This document shows positions 8,521 through 17,086 of a stretch of DNA of 64,000 bases, in pieces. Within the stretch, counting starts at the first letter, position 1, and each line of letters begins with the position of its first letter. The notes below the pieces were generated by a model. It searched no databases, was not told the DNA's origin, and saw nothing but the letters and a program-made list of their open reading frames with translations. The DNA lies in the NCBI GenBank assembly GCA_045866275.1, contig BAAFRX010000006.1, positions 35,409-99,408 on the forward strand, written 5' to 3'. Position numbers and translations under genes: made by a program. This DNA comes from Sideroxyarcus sp045866275. GTDB taxonomy: Bacteria; Pseudomonadota; Gammaproteobacteria; Burkholderiales; Gallionellaceae.

Positions 8521-8646
8521 TAGCCACGGATTAACACGGATGAAACGCTGATAAAACCATGCAGGGCAAGAGACTCGATTTGCATCCGAATGGTTTCTGC
8601 ACAATTGCAAAATGAACTGTTTTTAATCCGTGTGCATCCGTGGCTC
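8521..8646. repeat. Long inverted repeat, copy A (CACGGATxAACACGGAT family)
   Basis: Arms at 8522-8542 (agccacggattaacacggatg) and 8623-8644 are inverted copies separated by about 80 unrelated bases. The same arm sequence recurs at 21,407-21,530 and 44,628-44,729 in the same arrangement. It fills most of the 186-bp space between DUF502 and aspS, so any aspS promoter lies within or beside it. A mobile palindromic element is likely; its family name is not known to me. Confidence 0.8.
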
Positions 8647-8661
8647 ATTTACGTTTATTGG

Positions 8662-9279
8662 TTATTTTGCCTGGTTGAACTTGGCGACCGCTTCGGGCGT
8701 GGTCACCACGCCCATGGAAATGATGGCCTTGAAGGCCGCATCCACGCTGATATCGAGTTCGACGGTTTCGGATTTTTTCACGTAGAAATAAAACCCGTTC
8801 ACCGGGCTGGGGGTGGTCGGCACGAACACGCCCACGTATTCATCGCCATGCAGCTTGCGCGTCACCTCGGCGGGCACACTGGTCTGGAAGGCCAGCGACC
8901 ACGCATCGGCATGCGGGTAGCGCACCAGCAACACCTTGCGGAAGGAATTGCCGCTGCCGGAAAGCAGGGTGTCGCTGACTTGCTTGACGCTGTTGTAGAT
9001 GGCATTGACGAACGGGATGCTGCGCAACAGCCGGTCCCAGTACTCCAGCAATTGCTGGCCGAACACATTGCGCACCAGCAAGCCGGTCAGCAGCACGGTA
9101 CCCACCGTCAGAATCACGCCCAACCCCGGGATATGGATGCCGAGCAGATTGTCCGGATGCCAGGCGGTCGGCAGCAGCAGCAGCGACTGGTCCAGAATGC
9201 CGATGATGAAGCTCAGCACCCACAGGGTAATGACCAGTGGCACCAGAACCAGCAAGCCGGTCAGCAGGTATTTTTTCAC
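8662..9279 (-). CDS. DUF502 family membrane protein
   Basis: A 205-residue protein with two N-terminal membrane helices (about residues 3-28 and 50-72) and a conserved soluble part (RSIPFVNAIYNSVKQV, VPTTPSPVNGFYFYV). This matches the DUF502 family, whose function is not established. The start is a GTG at 9277-9279, overlapping the TGA of fmdB as GTGA; no ATG fits. The order fmdB-DUF502-aspS is common in betaproteobacteria, to my knowledge. Confidence 0.85.
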   Translation of the reverse strand: MKKYLLTGLLVLVPLVITLWVLSFIIGILDQSLLLLPTAWHPDNLLGIHIPGLGVILTVGTVLLTGLLVRNVFGQQLLEYWDRLLRSIPFVNAIYNSVKQVSDTLLSGSGNSFRKVLLVRYPHADAWSLAFQTSVPAEVTRKLHGDEYVGVFVPTTPSPVNGFYFYVKKSETVELDISVDAAFKAIISMGVVTTPEAVAKFNQAK

Positions 9280-9521
9280 GCGTGCATCCCGGCGGCGGGG
9301 CAGGACACGCAACCCGAGGGTTCGCACGCCGCCGGCTGCTTGTTCTTGAAATCGGTCGCATAATAGCCGTTGCCCTTGAGCTGGAAGCCGGCCGCAGTCA
9401 CCTGTTTGACGAAGGTCTCCGCGCCGCACGCCGGGCAGACGGTCAGCACGGGGTCGCTGATTTTCTGCATCACGTCCTTCTGCACACCGCAGCTACTGCA
9501 ACGATAGTCATAGATAGGCAT
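9276..9521 (-). CDS. FmdB-family zinc-ribbon protein
   Basis: An 81-residue protein beginning MPIYDYRCSSCG with a second CPACG pair, giving the CxxC-CxxC zinc ribbon of the FmdB/CxxC_CXXC_SSSS regulatory family. The C-terminus adds an unusual cysteine-rich tail (ACEPSGCVSCPAAG). A GGAG lies 8 nt before the ATG at 9519-9521, which settles the start. The family is loosely linked to regulation of formamidase and related genes, but its role next to aspS is unknown. Confidence 0.87.
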   Translation of the reverse strand: MPIYDYRCSSCGVQKDVMQKISDPVLTVCPACGAETFVKQVTAAGFQLKGNGYYATDFKNKQPAACEPSGCVSCPAAGMHA

Positions 9522-9551
9522 GGTTTTCTCCTGCAAATCGAAAGGCGCGCA

Positions 9552-10094
9552 TTATACATTAGCCTCGCGCCACTGGCCCGGCGGCAATCCGCCCAGTGTC
9601 CACTCGCCGACGGCATGGCGGATCAGGCGCAAGGTGGGAAACCCGGCCGCCGCTGTCATCCGGCGCACCTGGCGGTTTCTGCCTTCGCGAATCGTCAGGT
9701 TCAGCCATGTCGTCGGGATCTCGCGGCGGAAGCGCACCGGCGGATCACGCGGCCACAGGTCTTCCGGTTCCGACATGATGCAGGCTTGCGCCGGCAGGGT
9801 CATGCCATCCTTGAGTAGCACGCCGTCGCGCAATTTTTGCAACGCACTTTCATCCGGCACCCCCTCAACCTGCACCCAATAGGTCTTGGGCAGTTTGTGT
9901 TTCGGGTCGGTGATGCGGTGCTGCAACTTTCCGTCATCGGTCAACAGCAGCAGCCCCTCGCTGTCGGTATCGAGACGGCCCGCCGGATAAACGGCCGGAA
10001 CAGGAATATAATCCGCCAGCGTCGGATGCAGTCCGTCACGGCTGAACTGGCAGATCACGCCGTAGGGTTTATTGAACAGCAGGATTCGGCTCAT
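9552..10094 (-). CDS. rluE: 23S rRNA pseudouridine(2457) synthase
   Basis: A 180-residue pseudouridine synthase of the RsuA/RluE group without an S4 domain. The catalytic aspartate is in AGRLDTDSEGLLLLT. Further matches to E. coli RluE are LFNKPYGVICQF, DGMTLPA, LWPRDPPVRFR, IPTTWL and EGRNRQVRRMTA. RluE modifies U2457 in 23S rRNA. It is transcribed away from the isocitrate dehydrogenase gene, with about 70 bp between them. Confidence 0.9.
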   Translation of the reverse strand: MSRILLFNKPYGVICQFSRDGLHPTLADYIPVPAVYPAGRLDTDSEGLLLLTDDGKLQHRITDPKHKLPKTYWVQVEGVPDESALQKLRDGVLLKDGMTLPAQACIMSEPEDLWPRDPPVRFRREIPTTWLNLTIREGRNRQVRRMTAAAGFPTLRLIRHAVGEWTLGGLPPGQWREANV

Positions 10095-10163
10095 ATCGAC
10101 AGCCTTGATTTTTCAGCAGGGTTTGCAGTTCCACACACACCTTTCAATCAACACGAGAAAACC

Positions 10164-12386
10164 ATGATAAGCCCAAAGATTATTTACACGATGGTCGATG
10201 AAGCACCGGCTCTGGCGACCTACTCTCTGCTCCCGATTGTGCAGGCCTTTACCCAGGCGGCCGGGGTTGCCGTTGAAACCCGGAACATCTCCCTGGCCGG
10301 CCGCATTCTGGCGAATTTCCCGGAACATCTGGCGCCCGCGCAGAAAATCAAGGATGACCTGGCCGAACTGGGTGCGCTGACCCAGAAACCCGAAGCCAAT
10401 ATCATCAAGCTGCCGAATATCAGCGCGACGCCGCCGCAATTGAAGGCCGCCATCAAGGAACTTCAGGCGCAGGGTTACAACGTGCCGGATTATCCCGAAA
10501 ATCCGGCAACCGATAGCGAGAAAACGATCAAGGCGCGTTACGCCAAAGTGCTGGGCAGTGCAGTGAACCCGGTGCTGCGCGAAGGCAACTCGGATCGCCG
10601 CGCCGCCGCCTCGGTCAAGCAATATGCGCGCAACAATCCACACAAGATGGGCGCCTGGAGTGCCAGCTCGAAGACGCATGTCGCACACATGAACGCCGGC
10701 GACTTCTACGGCAGCGAAAAATCCGTAACCCTGGCGGACGCGAGGGACGCGCGTATCGAGCTGGTTGCCGCCGACGGAACCATCACGGTGTTGAAGGAAA
10801 AGTTGCCGCTGCAGGCGGGCGAAATCATTGATGCCTGCGTGATGAGCCGCCGCGCCCTGCGCCGGTTCTACGCCGAACAGATGGCCGCCGCCAAGAAAGA
10901 GGGCGTGCTGCTGTCGCTGCACCTGAAAGCCACCATGATGAAAGTATCCGACCCGATCATGTTCGGCCATGCCGTGTCGGTATTCTTCCAGCAGGTGTTC
11001 GACAAGCACGGCGCGTTGCTGAAACAGATCGGCGTCAACCCGAACAACGGCTTCAGCGACATGGAAGCCAAAGTGATGGCGCTGCCGGAAGCCCAGCGCG
11101 CGCCCATCGTGGCCGATATCGCCGACTGCATCAAGAACGGCCCGCCGCTGGCCATGGTCAATTCGGACAAGGGCATCTGCAACCTGCACTTGCCAAACGA
11201 CGTGATCGTGGATGCCTCAATGCCCGCCATGATTCGCGAGGGCGGCAAGATGTGGGGCGCCAACGGCAAGCCGTACGATACCCTGGCGATGCTTCCCGAC
11301 CGTTGCTATGCGCGTTTCTATCAGGTCGTGATCGACGATTGCAAGAAACACGGCGCGTTCGATCCCCGCACCATGGGCAGCGTGCCCAACGTCGGCCTGA
11401 TGGCGCAACAGGCGGAAGAGTACGGTTCCCACGACAAGACCTTTGAAATCCCGGCGGACGGCACCGTGCGCATCGTGGATGCCGCCGGCCATACCCTGCT
11501 CGAACAGAAGGTCGAACAAGGTGATGTCTTCCGCGCCTGCCAGGCCAAAGATGCACCGATCCGCGACTGGGTGCGGCTGGCCGTCGCGCGTGCTCGCGTC
11601 ACCGGCACCCCCGCCATCTTCTGGCTGGACGAGAACCGGGCACATGATGCCCAGATGATCCTGAAGGTGAAAAAATACCTGCGGGATCACGACACCACCG
11701 GTCTGGATATTCGCATCATGACGCCGGAGGCCGCGATCCAGCTTTCGATCGAGCGCATCCGCGCAGGAAAAGACACCATCTCCGTCACCGGCAACGTGCT
11801 GCGCGACTACCTCACCGACCTATTCCCGATTTTGGAACTGGGCACCAGCGCAAAGATGCTGTCCATCGTTCCGTTGATGGCCGGCGGCGGCATGTTCGAA
11901 ACCGGCGCCGGCGGTTCTGCACCGAAACACGTGCAGCAATTCCAGCAGGAAGGCTATTTGCGCTGGGACTCCCTGGGCGAATTCCTTGCACTGGGCGTCT
12001 CGCTGGAGCATCTGGCGCAGAAATTCAACAACCCCAAGGCGCAGGTGCTGGCCGAGACGCTGGATCAGGCCAACGGCAGAATTCTGGAGAACAACCGCTC
12101 ACCCGCGCGCAAAGTCGGACAGATCGACAACCGGGGCAGCCATTTCTACCTCGCCCTGTACTGGGCCCAGGCCCTGGCCGCGCAAACCCGGGACAAAGAC
12201 ATTCAGACGCGCTTCATCCCCCTGGCCCAAGCGCTGGCGGACAACGAGTCAAAGATCAACGCGGAGTTGATTGCAGCGCAGGGCAAGCCAGTCGATATGG
12301 GGGGCTACTACCATCCGGATTTCAACAAGGTTTCGCGAGCGATGCGGCCGAGTGCGACGTTCAATGCCGTGCTGGCCGCGATTTGA
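10164..12386 (+). CDS. icd: Isocitrate dehydrogenase, NADP-dependent, monomeric type
   Basis: A 740-residue enzyme of the monomeric IDH-II family, which oxidises isocitrate to 2-oxoglutarate with NADP in the TCA cycle. It begins MISPKIIYTMVDEAPALATYSLLP and shows family stretches such as GNSDRRAAASVKQYARNNPHK split by SVKQ, FYGSEKS, GVNPNNGFSDMEAKV and GSHDKTFEIPADG. Length is as expected (about 740). The ATG at 10164 was chosen because homology begins there; the open frame extends upstream without family residues. It is followed by a strong terminator at 12,424-12,455. Confidence 0.95.
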   Translation: MISPKIIYTMVDEAPALATYSLLPIVQAFTQAAGVAVETRNISLAGRILANFPEHLAPAQKIKDDLAELGALTQKPEANIIKLPNISATPPQLKAAIKELQAQGYNVPDYPENPATDSEKTIKARYAKVLGSAVNPVLREGNSDRRAAASVKQYARNNPHKMGAWSASSKTHVAHMNAGDFYGSEKSVTLADARDARIELVAADGTITVLKEKLPLQAGEIIDACVMSRRALRRFYAEQMAAAKKEGVLLSLHLKATMMKVSDPIMFGHAVSVFFQQVFDKHGALLKQIGVNPNNGFSDMEAKVMALPEAQRAPIVADIADCIKNGPPLAMVNSDKGICNLHLPNDVIVDASMPAMIREGGKMWGANGKPYDTLAMLPDRCYARFYQVVIDDCKKHGAFDPRTMGSVPNVGLMAQQAEEYGSHDKTFEIPADGTVRIVDAAGHTLLEQKVEQGDVFRACQAKDAPIRDWVRLAVARARVTGTPAIFWLDENRAHDAQMILKVKKYLRDHDTTGLDIRIMTPEAAIQLSIERIRAGKDTISVTGNVLRDYLTDLFPILELGTSAKMLSIVPLMAGGGMFETGAGGSAPKHVQQFQQEGYLRWDSLGEFLALGVSLEHLAQKFNNPKAQVLAETLDQANGRILENNRSPARKVGQIDNRGSHFYLALYWAQALAAQTRDKDIQTRFIPLAQALADNESKINAELIAAQGKPVDMGGYYHPDFNKVSRAMRPSATFNAVLAAI

Positions 12387-12423
12387 AGCAAATCGGCCAC
12401 TGACCACTTTGGCACGACAAACA

Positions 12424-12455
12424 AAAAGCCCGCCACTTTCGTGGCGGGCTTTTTG
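12424..12455. terminator. Bidirectional intrinsic terminator between icd and csp
   Basis: The sequence aaaaagcccgccac-tttc-gtggcgggcttttt forms a hairpin of about nine G-C-rich pairs with an A run before it and a T run after it. It therefore serves icd on the plus strand and the cold-shock gene on the minus strand, which converge here. Confidence 0.93.
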
Positions 12456-12473
12456 TCACACTTCAGACTGGAA

Positions 12474-12677
12474 TTAACCGGCCTGGATGTTGGAGGCTTG
12501 CTTGCCCTTCGGGCCTTGAACAACTTCGAAGGTCACTTTCTGGCCTTCTTTGAGCGACTTGAAGCCGCTCATGTTGATCGCGGAGAAGTGCGCGAACAGG
12601 TCTTCGCTGCCGTCATCGGGAGTGATGAAACCGAAACCCTTTGCATCGTTGAACCATTTAACTGTACCGTTTGCCAT
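12474..12677 (-). CDS. cspA: Cold-shock domain protein
   Basis: A 67-residue CspA-type single-stranded nucleic acid-binding protein. The RNA-binding motifs are RNP1 KGFGFI and RNP2 LFAHFS, after the start MANGTVKWFNDA. It acts as an RNA chaperone; the cold-induced paralogue cannot be told from a constitutive one. A GGAAG sits 8 nt before the ATG. The 224-bp space up to clpS is long and A+T-rich, consistent with a long cold-shock 5' leader, though no defined structure could be assigned. The gene symbol is by family. Confidence 0.93.
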   Translation of the reverse strand: MANGTVKWFNDAKGFGFITPDDGSEDLFAHFSAINMSGFKSLKEGQKVTFEVVQGPKGKQASNIQAG

Positions 12678-12901
12678 GCTATTAACTTCCTTACAAAAAT
12701 ACGGGTGGGCTGCCCGCTGAATTGTTTGAAACCCAAGATCGCGCATGGCAAAACCAGTACTGCAGATACTTTGATTCAAACACCCGCGCGCTTTGTAACC
12801 CACTTGGAATCACTGCGTCAAGTGTTTATTTTCTTTATTTTCACAACAGGGTTGAAAAACCCACGTTAATCGTCAAATATGCAATCAAATACAGCGCGAC
12901 A

Positions 12902-13213
12902 ATGACAACGATGGCAACCCGGCAGGAAAATGTAACTCTACTCGAACGCAGCACGACCAAATCGCCGAGACTGTACAAGGTGAAGCTGCTGAACGATGAT
13001 TACACCACCATGGAGTTTGTCATCGAGGTGTTGCAGGTATTTTTTGCGATGGGCACGGAACAGGCGATGCAGGTCATGCTCAAAGTGCACAATGAGGGTT
13101 CTGCGATATGCGGCGTGTATCCGAAAGACATCGCGGAAACCAAGGTACAACAAGTCACAGGCTACGCCACACAACACGGGCATCCGCTGCGTTGCCAGAT
13201 GGAGGAAAACTGA
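12902..13213 (+). CDS. clpS: ATP-dependent Clp protease adaptor
   Basis: ClpS binds the N-domain of ClpA and delivers N-end-rule substrates. The protein has the family core KVKLLNDDYTTMEFVIEVL, in which the D-D-Y-T-x-M residues form the N-degron pocket, and VHNEGSAICGVY. Two starts are possible, ATG at 12902 or at 12911 (MATRQEN); neither has a clear ribosome-binding site. The stop is immediately followed by the clpA ATG. Confidence 0.92.
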   Translation: MTTMATRQENVTLLERSTTKSPRLYKVKLLNDDYTTMEFVIEVLQVFFAMGTEQAMQVMLKVHNEGSAICGVYPKDIAETKVQQVTGYATQHGHPLRCQMEEN

Positions 13214-15472
13214 ATGATCGCGCAAGAACTGGAAGTCAGCCTGCACCTCGCCTTCGTCGAAGCCCGGCAAAAGCGGCATGAATTCATCACCGTCGAGCAC
13301 TTGCTGCTCGCAATGCTGGACAATCCGTCGGCGGCGCACGTGTTGCGCGCCTGCGGCGCCGACCTGGAAGAGTTGCGCGCGGTACTGAGCCGGCACATCG
13401 AGACCCATACCCCGGTGGTGCCCGGCGTGGAGGAAGTGGACACCCAGCCGACGGTGGGCTTCCAGCGCGTCATCCAGCGCGCCATCCTGCATGTGCAATC
13501 GACCAACAAGAAAGAAGTGACCGGCGCCAATATCCTGGTCGCGCTGTTTGGCGAGAAAGAGTCGCATGCGGTGTATTTCCTCAACCAGCGCGCCATCACC
13601 CGGCTCGACGTGGTGAACTACATCGCGCACGGCATCAACAAGACGGCTGACGCCCAGTCCGTCCCGCAAAAGACGCCGGGCGAAGCCGAGGAAGAACAGC
13701 AGGCAAGGGAAGACAGCGCGCTGGCCAACTACACCCTTGATCTTAACGCCCAAGCGGTCGCCGGCAAGATCGACCCGCTGATCGGGCGCGCCACCGAACT
13801 GGAACGGGTGATCCAGACCCTGTGCCGCCGGCGCAAGAACAATCCGCTGCTGGTGGGTGAAGCCGGGGTGGGCAAGACCGCCATCGCCGAAGGGCTGGCG
13901 CGGCGCATCACCGAAGGCGATGTGCCGGAGATTTTGCGCGCAGGAAGAGTGTATGCACTCGACATGGGCGCCCTGCTGGCGGGCACCAAATATCGCGGCG
14001 ATTTCGAGCAACGCCTGAAAGCGGTGTTAAAGGAGTTGAAAGACCTGCCCGATGCGATCCTGTTCATCGACGAGATTCACACCCTGATCGGTGCCGGCGC
14101 GGCGTCCGGCGGCACCATGGACGCGTCGAACTTGCTCAAGCCGGCACTATCCAGCGGCGTGTTGAAGTGTATCGGTGCGACCACTTATCAGGAATATCGC
14201 GGCATCTTCGAAAAGGATTCCGCCCTGTCGCGCCGCTTCCAGAAGATCGACGTGGCTGAACCTTCGGTCGAACAGACCATCGAGATATTGAAGGGATTGA
14301 AATCGCGTTTCGAGGAACACCACAGCATCAAATTCAGCGCGGCAGCCATTACCAGTGCCGCCGAACTGTCTGCGCGCTTCATCAACGACCGCCATCTGCC
14401 GGACAAGGCGATCGACGTGCTGGACGAAGCCGGCGCGGCCCAGCGCATCCTGCCCAAGTCGCGGCAAAAAAAGCTGGTGGGCAAACACGAGATCGAGGAG
14501 ATCATCGCCAAGATCGCGCGCATCCCCACGCGCACCGTATCGCATGACGACCGCAACACGCTAAAGAATCTCGACCGCGACCTGAAGGCCACCGTATTCG
14601 GCCAGGACAAGGCCATCGACGCCCTCGCCCGCGCCATCAAGATGTCGCGCAGCGGCTTGGGCAACCCGCAAAAACCGATCGGCAGCTTTCTGTTCTCCGG
14701 CCCCACCGGCGTCGGCAAGACCGAGGTCGCGCGCCAGCTCGCCTACAGCATGGGCATGCCGCTGCACCGCTTCGACATGTCCGAATACATGGAGCGTCAT
14801 GCCGTGTCCCGCCTGATCGGCGCACCGCCCGGCTATGTCGGTTTCGACCAGGGCGGACTGCTGACCGAAGCGATCAGCAAGCAACCGCATAGCGTGTTGT
14901 TGCTGGACGAGATCGAAAAGGCACACCCGGACATCTTCAACATCCTGTTGCAGGTGATGGATCACGGCACGCTAACCGACAACAACGGGCGCAAGGCCGA
15001 CTTTCGCAACGTGGTCATCATCATGACCACCAACGCGGGGGCGGAAACGCTGAACAAGACGCAGATCGGTTTCACCAAGAACGACTCGAGCGGGGACGAG
15101 ATGGCCGATATCAAGCGCCTGTTCACGCCGGAATTCCGCAACCGGCTGGATGCCCTCATTTCCTTCTCGCCGCTATCGAAGGAAATCATCCTGCGCGTGG
15201 TGGACAAGTTCCTGATGCAACTGGAAGAACAACTGCACGAAAAGAAAGTGGAAGCCGATTTCACCGATCCACTCAAGGATTACCTCGCCGACCACGGCTT
15301 CGACCCGCTGATGGGCGCCCGCCCGATGGCGCGGCTGATCCAGGACACCATCCGTTCCGCGCTGGCCGACGAACTGCTGTTCGGCAAGCTGGCGAACGGC
15401 GGCAAGGTCACGGTGGATGTGCAGGATGGCAAAGTTACACTGGCGTTTGATGAGGAATTCGTACCTGCCTGA
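13214..15472 (+). CDS. clpA: ATP-dependent Clp protease ATP-binding subunit
   Basis: A 752-residue AAA+ unfoldase with an N-domain for ClpS, then two ATPase modules. Walker A motifs are GEAGVGKTAIA (from residue 215) and GPTGVGKTEVA (from 496), with Walker B ILFIDEIHTL and VLLLDEIEKA. The ClpP-docking tripeptide is IGF at about 618-620, where IGL is common in ClpA. GGAGG lies at 13201-13205 inside the end of clpS, eight bases before this ATG, so the two genes are translationally linked. ClpP is not encoded in the window. Confidence 0.96.
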   Translation: MIAQELEVSLHLAFVEARQKRHEFITVEHLLLAMLDNPSAAHVLRACGADLEELRAVLSRHIETHTPVVPGVEEVDTQPTVGFQRVIQRAILHVQSTNKKEVTGANILVALFGEKESHAVYFLNQRAITRLDVVNYIAHGINKTADAQSVPQKTPGEAEEEQQAREDSALANYTLDLNAQAVAGKIDPLIGRATELERVIQTLCRRRKNNPLLVGEAGVGKTAIAEGLARRITEGDVPEILRAGRVYALDMGALLAGTKYRGDFEQRLKAVLKELKDLPDAILFIDEIHTLIGAGAASGGTMDASNLLKPALSSGVLKCIGATTYQEYRGIFEKDSALSRRFQKIDVAEPSVEQTIEILKGLKSRFEEHHSIKFSAAAITSAAELSARFINDRHLPDKAIDVLDEAGAAQRILPKSRQKKLVGKHEIEEIIAKIARIPTRTVSHDDRNTLKNLDRDLKATVFGQDKAIDALARAIKMSRSGLGNPQKPIGSFLFSGPTGVGKTEVARQLAYSMGMPLHRFDMSEYMERHAVSRLIGAPPGYVGFDQGGLLTEAISKQPHSVLLLDEIEKAHPDIFNILLQVMDHGTLTDNNGRKADFRNVVIIMTTNAGAETLNKTQIGFTKNDSSGDEMADIKRLFTPEFRNRLDALISFSPLSKEIILRVVDKFLMQLEEQLHEKKVEADFTDPLKDYLADHGFDPLMGARPMARLIQDTIRSALADELLFGKLANGGKVTVDVQDGKVTLAFDEEFVPA

Positions 15473-16439
15473 CGTCTTGTACAGGGGGCGCTTCGCCCCG
15501 TCCCCCACCGGCCCCCTCCACTTCGGTTCACTCGTGGCCGCGATCGGCAGTTACCTTGACGCAAAATACCATCACGGCACCTGGCTGGTGCGTATGGAAG
15601 ACCTTGATGTGCCGCGTTGCGTGCCGGGAGCAGCGGACGACATTTTGCATACGCTAGAAATGTTTGGCATGGTCAGCGATGAGCCAGTCATTTACCAGAG
15701 CCAGCGCACGACAGCTTACGAAGCCGCGTTGCAGCGATTGAAAGAAAGCGGCGCGGCGTATCCGTGCTGCTGCACGCGCAAGGAAATATCCGATTCGGCA
15801 TTGCATGGCATCGAGGGCCCGGTCTATCCGGGCACCTGCCGCGATGGCATACCCGAGGGGCGAGAGGAGCGGGCTTGGCGAGTACGGACAGATTACCCCC
15901 ACCCTCAATCCCTCCCCCGATGGGAGAGGGAAGACAAGCCCTCCTCCCCCCGGGGGAAGGGCAGGGATGGGGGAAATGCCGTCACATTCGACGATGCCTT
16001 GCAAGGCTGTATCACGCAACAGCTGCAAAGCGAGATCGGCGATTTCGTGGTCAAGCGCGCCGACGGCCTGTTCGCCTATCAACTTGCGGTGGTGGTGGAC
16101 GATGCGTTTCAGGGCATCACGCACGTGGTGCGCGGTGCCGATTTGCTCAATTCGACGCCGCGCCAGATTTTCCTGCAACAGCGGCTCGGCTTGCCCACTC
16201 CCCATTACATGCACCTGCCTGTCGCGGTGAACGGGGCCGGCGAGAAATTGAGCAAGCAGTCGCTGGCCGCGCCGGTGGATTGCTCACACGCGACGGCGAC
16301 GCTGTTGCGCGTGCTCGACTTTCTGCATCAGCGGCCACCTGCCAGCTTGGCGGGCAGCGAGGTGCGGACGGTGCTGAAATGGGCGGTGAAAAACTGGCAG
16401 CCGCAACGGCTGGCTGGAATCCTGACGCTCCCGGCCTAG
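15450..16439 (+). CDS. gluQ: Glutamyl-Q tRNA(Asp) synthetase, with in-frame repeat insertion
   Basis: GluQ attaches glutamate to queuosine in tRNA-Asp. It is a shortened GluRS: GRFAPSPTGPLHFGS holds the HIGH-like motif, the zinc ligands are in YPCCCTRKE and YPGTCR, and the KMSKS equivalent is EKLSKQ. The ATG at 15450 lies inside the end of clpA (23-nt overlap); a TTG at 15477 is an alternative. Residues about 148-176 (nt 15,892-15,977) are a low-complexity, proline- and arginine-rich segment encoded by a C/G-rich palindromic repeat, not part of the usual protein. It keeps the frame, so the gene is probably still functional, though this is untested. tgt and queA of the queuosine pathway lie 5 kb away. 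Confidence 0.9.
   Translation: MRNSYLPDVLYRGRFAPSPTGPLHFGSLVAAIGSYLDAKYHHGTWLVRMEDLDVPRCVPGAADDILHTLEMFGMVSDEPVIYQSQRTTAYEAALQRLKESGAAYPCCCTRKEISDSALHGIEGPVYPGTCRDGIPEGREERAWRVRTDYPHPQSLPRWEREDKPSSPRGKGRDGGNAVTFDDALQGCITQQLQSEIGDFVVKRADGLFAYQLAVVVDDAFQGITHVVRGADLLNSTPRQIFLQQRLGLPTPHYMHLPVAVNGAGEKLSKQSLAAPVDCSHATATLLRVLDFLHQRPPASLAGSEVRTVLKWAVKNWQPQRLAGILTLPA
15892..15977. repeat. C/G-rich palindromic repeat inside gluQ
   Basis: The segment reads as C-rich blocks followed by inverted G-rich blocks: ccctcccccgatgggaga then cctcctccccccggggga. It has the same look as inserts in mutS (23,799-23,834) and hpnE (55,738-55,780 and 55,945-56,005). Its length is a multiple of three within gluQ. Confidence 0.7.
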
Positions 16440-17086
16440 CCGACGTTCCTGCGATTGCGGCGTTGCCGGACGAACTCGACGAACGCGGGAATGAAGGAAA
16501 TGACGACGATGACCAGAATCATCAGGGTGAGATTTTCCTTGATGACGGGGATATTGCCGAAAAAGAAACCGGCCAGGATCAGACTGCCGATCCAGCTCAC
16601 GCCGCCGGTGATGCTGAACATCACATACTTGCGATAGTCCATGGTGCCGATGCCGGCAACAAACGGCGCGAAAGTGCGGATGATGGGCAGGAAGCGCGCG
16701 AAGATGACGGTCTTGCCACCGTGCTTTGCATAGAACGCGTGCGTCTTCTCCAGATGTTCGGGCTTGATGAGGCGGGGACTGGCCCGGTTGAGCAGACGCA
16801 GGCCAAGCAGCCGCCCGATCCAGTAATTGGTGTTGTCCCCCATGAAGGCGGCAAGAACCAGCAGCGGCAGCGCCACTTCCAGCTGCAGCGATCCCATCCC
16901 GCACAGCGCGCCAATCACGAACAGCAACGAGTCGCCGGGCAGGAAGGGCGCAACCACCAGGCCGGTCTCGGCGAAGATGATGAAGAACAGGATGGCATAC
17001 ACCCACATCCCGTATTCCTGCACCAGCGCAAGCAGGTGCGCGTCCAGATGCAGGACGATATCGATGAGGCCGGAGAGCAACTCCAT
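16436..17086 (-). CDS. DedA family inner-membrane protein
   Basis: A 216-residue protein of the DedA/SNARE-associated superfamily, linked to undecaprenyl-phosphate or phospholipid flipping. Family features are FAETGLVVAPFLPGDSLLF, with the conserved Glu and PGDS loop, and GKTVIFARFLPIIRTFAPFVAG, with the F-x-R-x2-P-x2-R signature. About four to five membrane segments are visible. The ATG shares one base with the secF stop codon (TAATG), so it is coupled to secF. Its end overlaps the end of gluQ by 4 nt on the opposite strand. Confidence 0.88.
   Translation of the reverse strand: MELLSGLIDIVLHLDAHLLALVQEYGMWVYAILFFIIFAETGLVVAPFLPGDSLLFVIGALCGMGSLQLEVALPLLVLAAFMGDNTNYWIGRLLGLRLLNRASPRLIKPEHLEKTHAFYAKHGGKTVIFARFLPIIRTFAPFVAGIGTMDYRKYVMFSITGGVSWIGSLILAGFFFGNIPVIKENLTLMILVIVVISFIPAFVEFVRQRRNRRNVG

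Noticed and set aside
6514..8523. Open frame of 669 codons on the plus strand opposite aspS
   Set aside because: aspS is certain on the minus strand, and the antisense reading is compositionally biased without recognisable domains.
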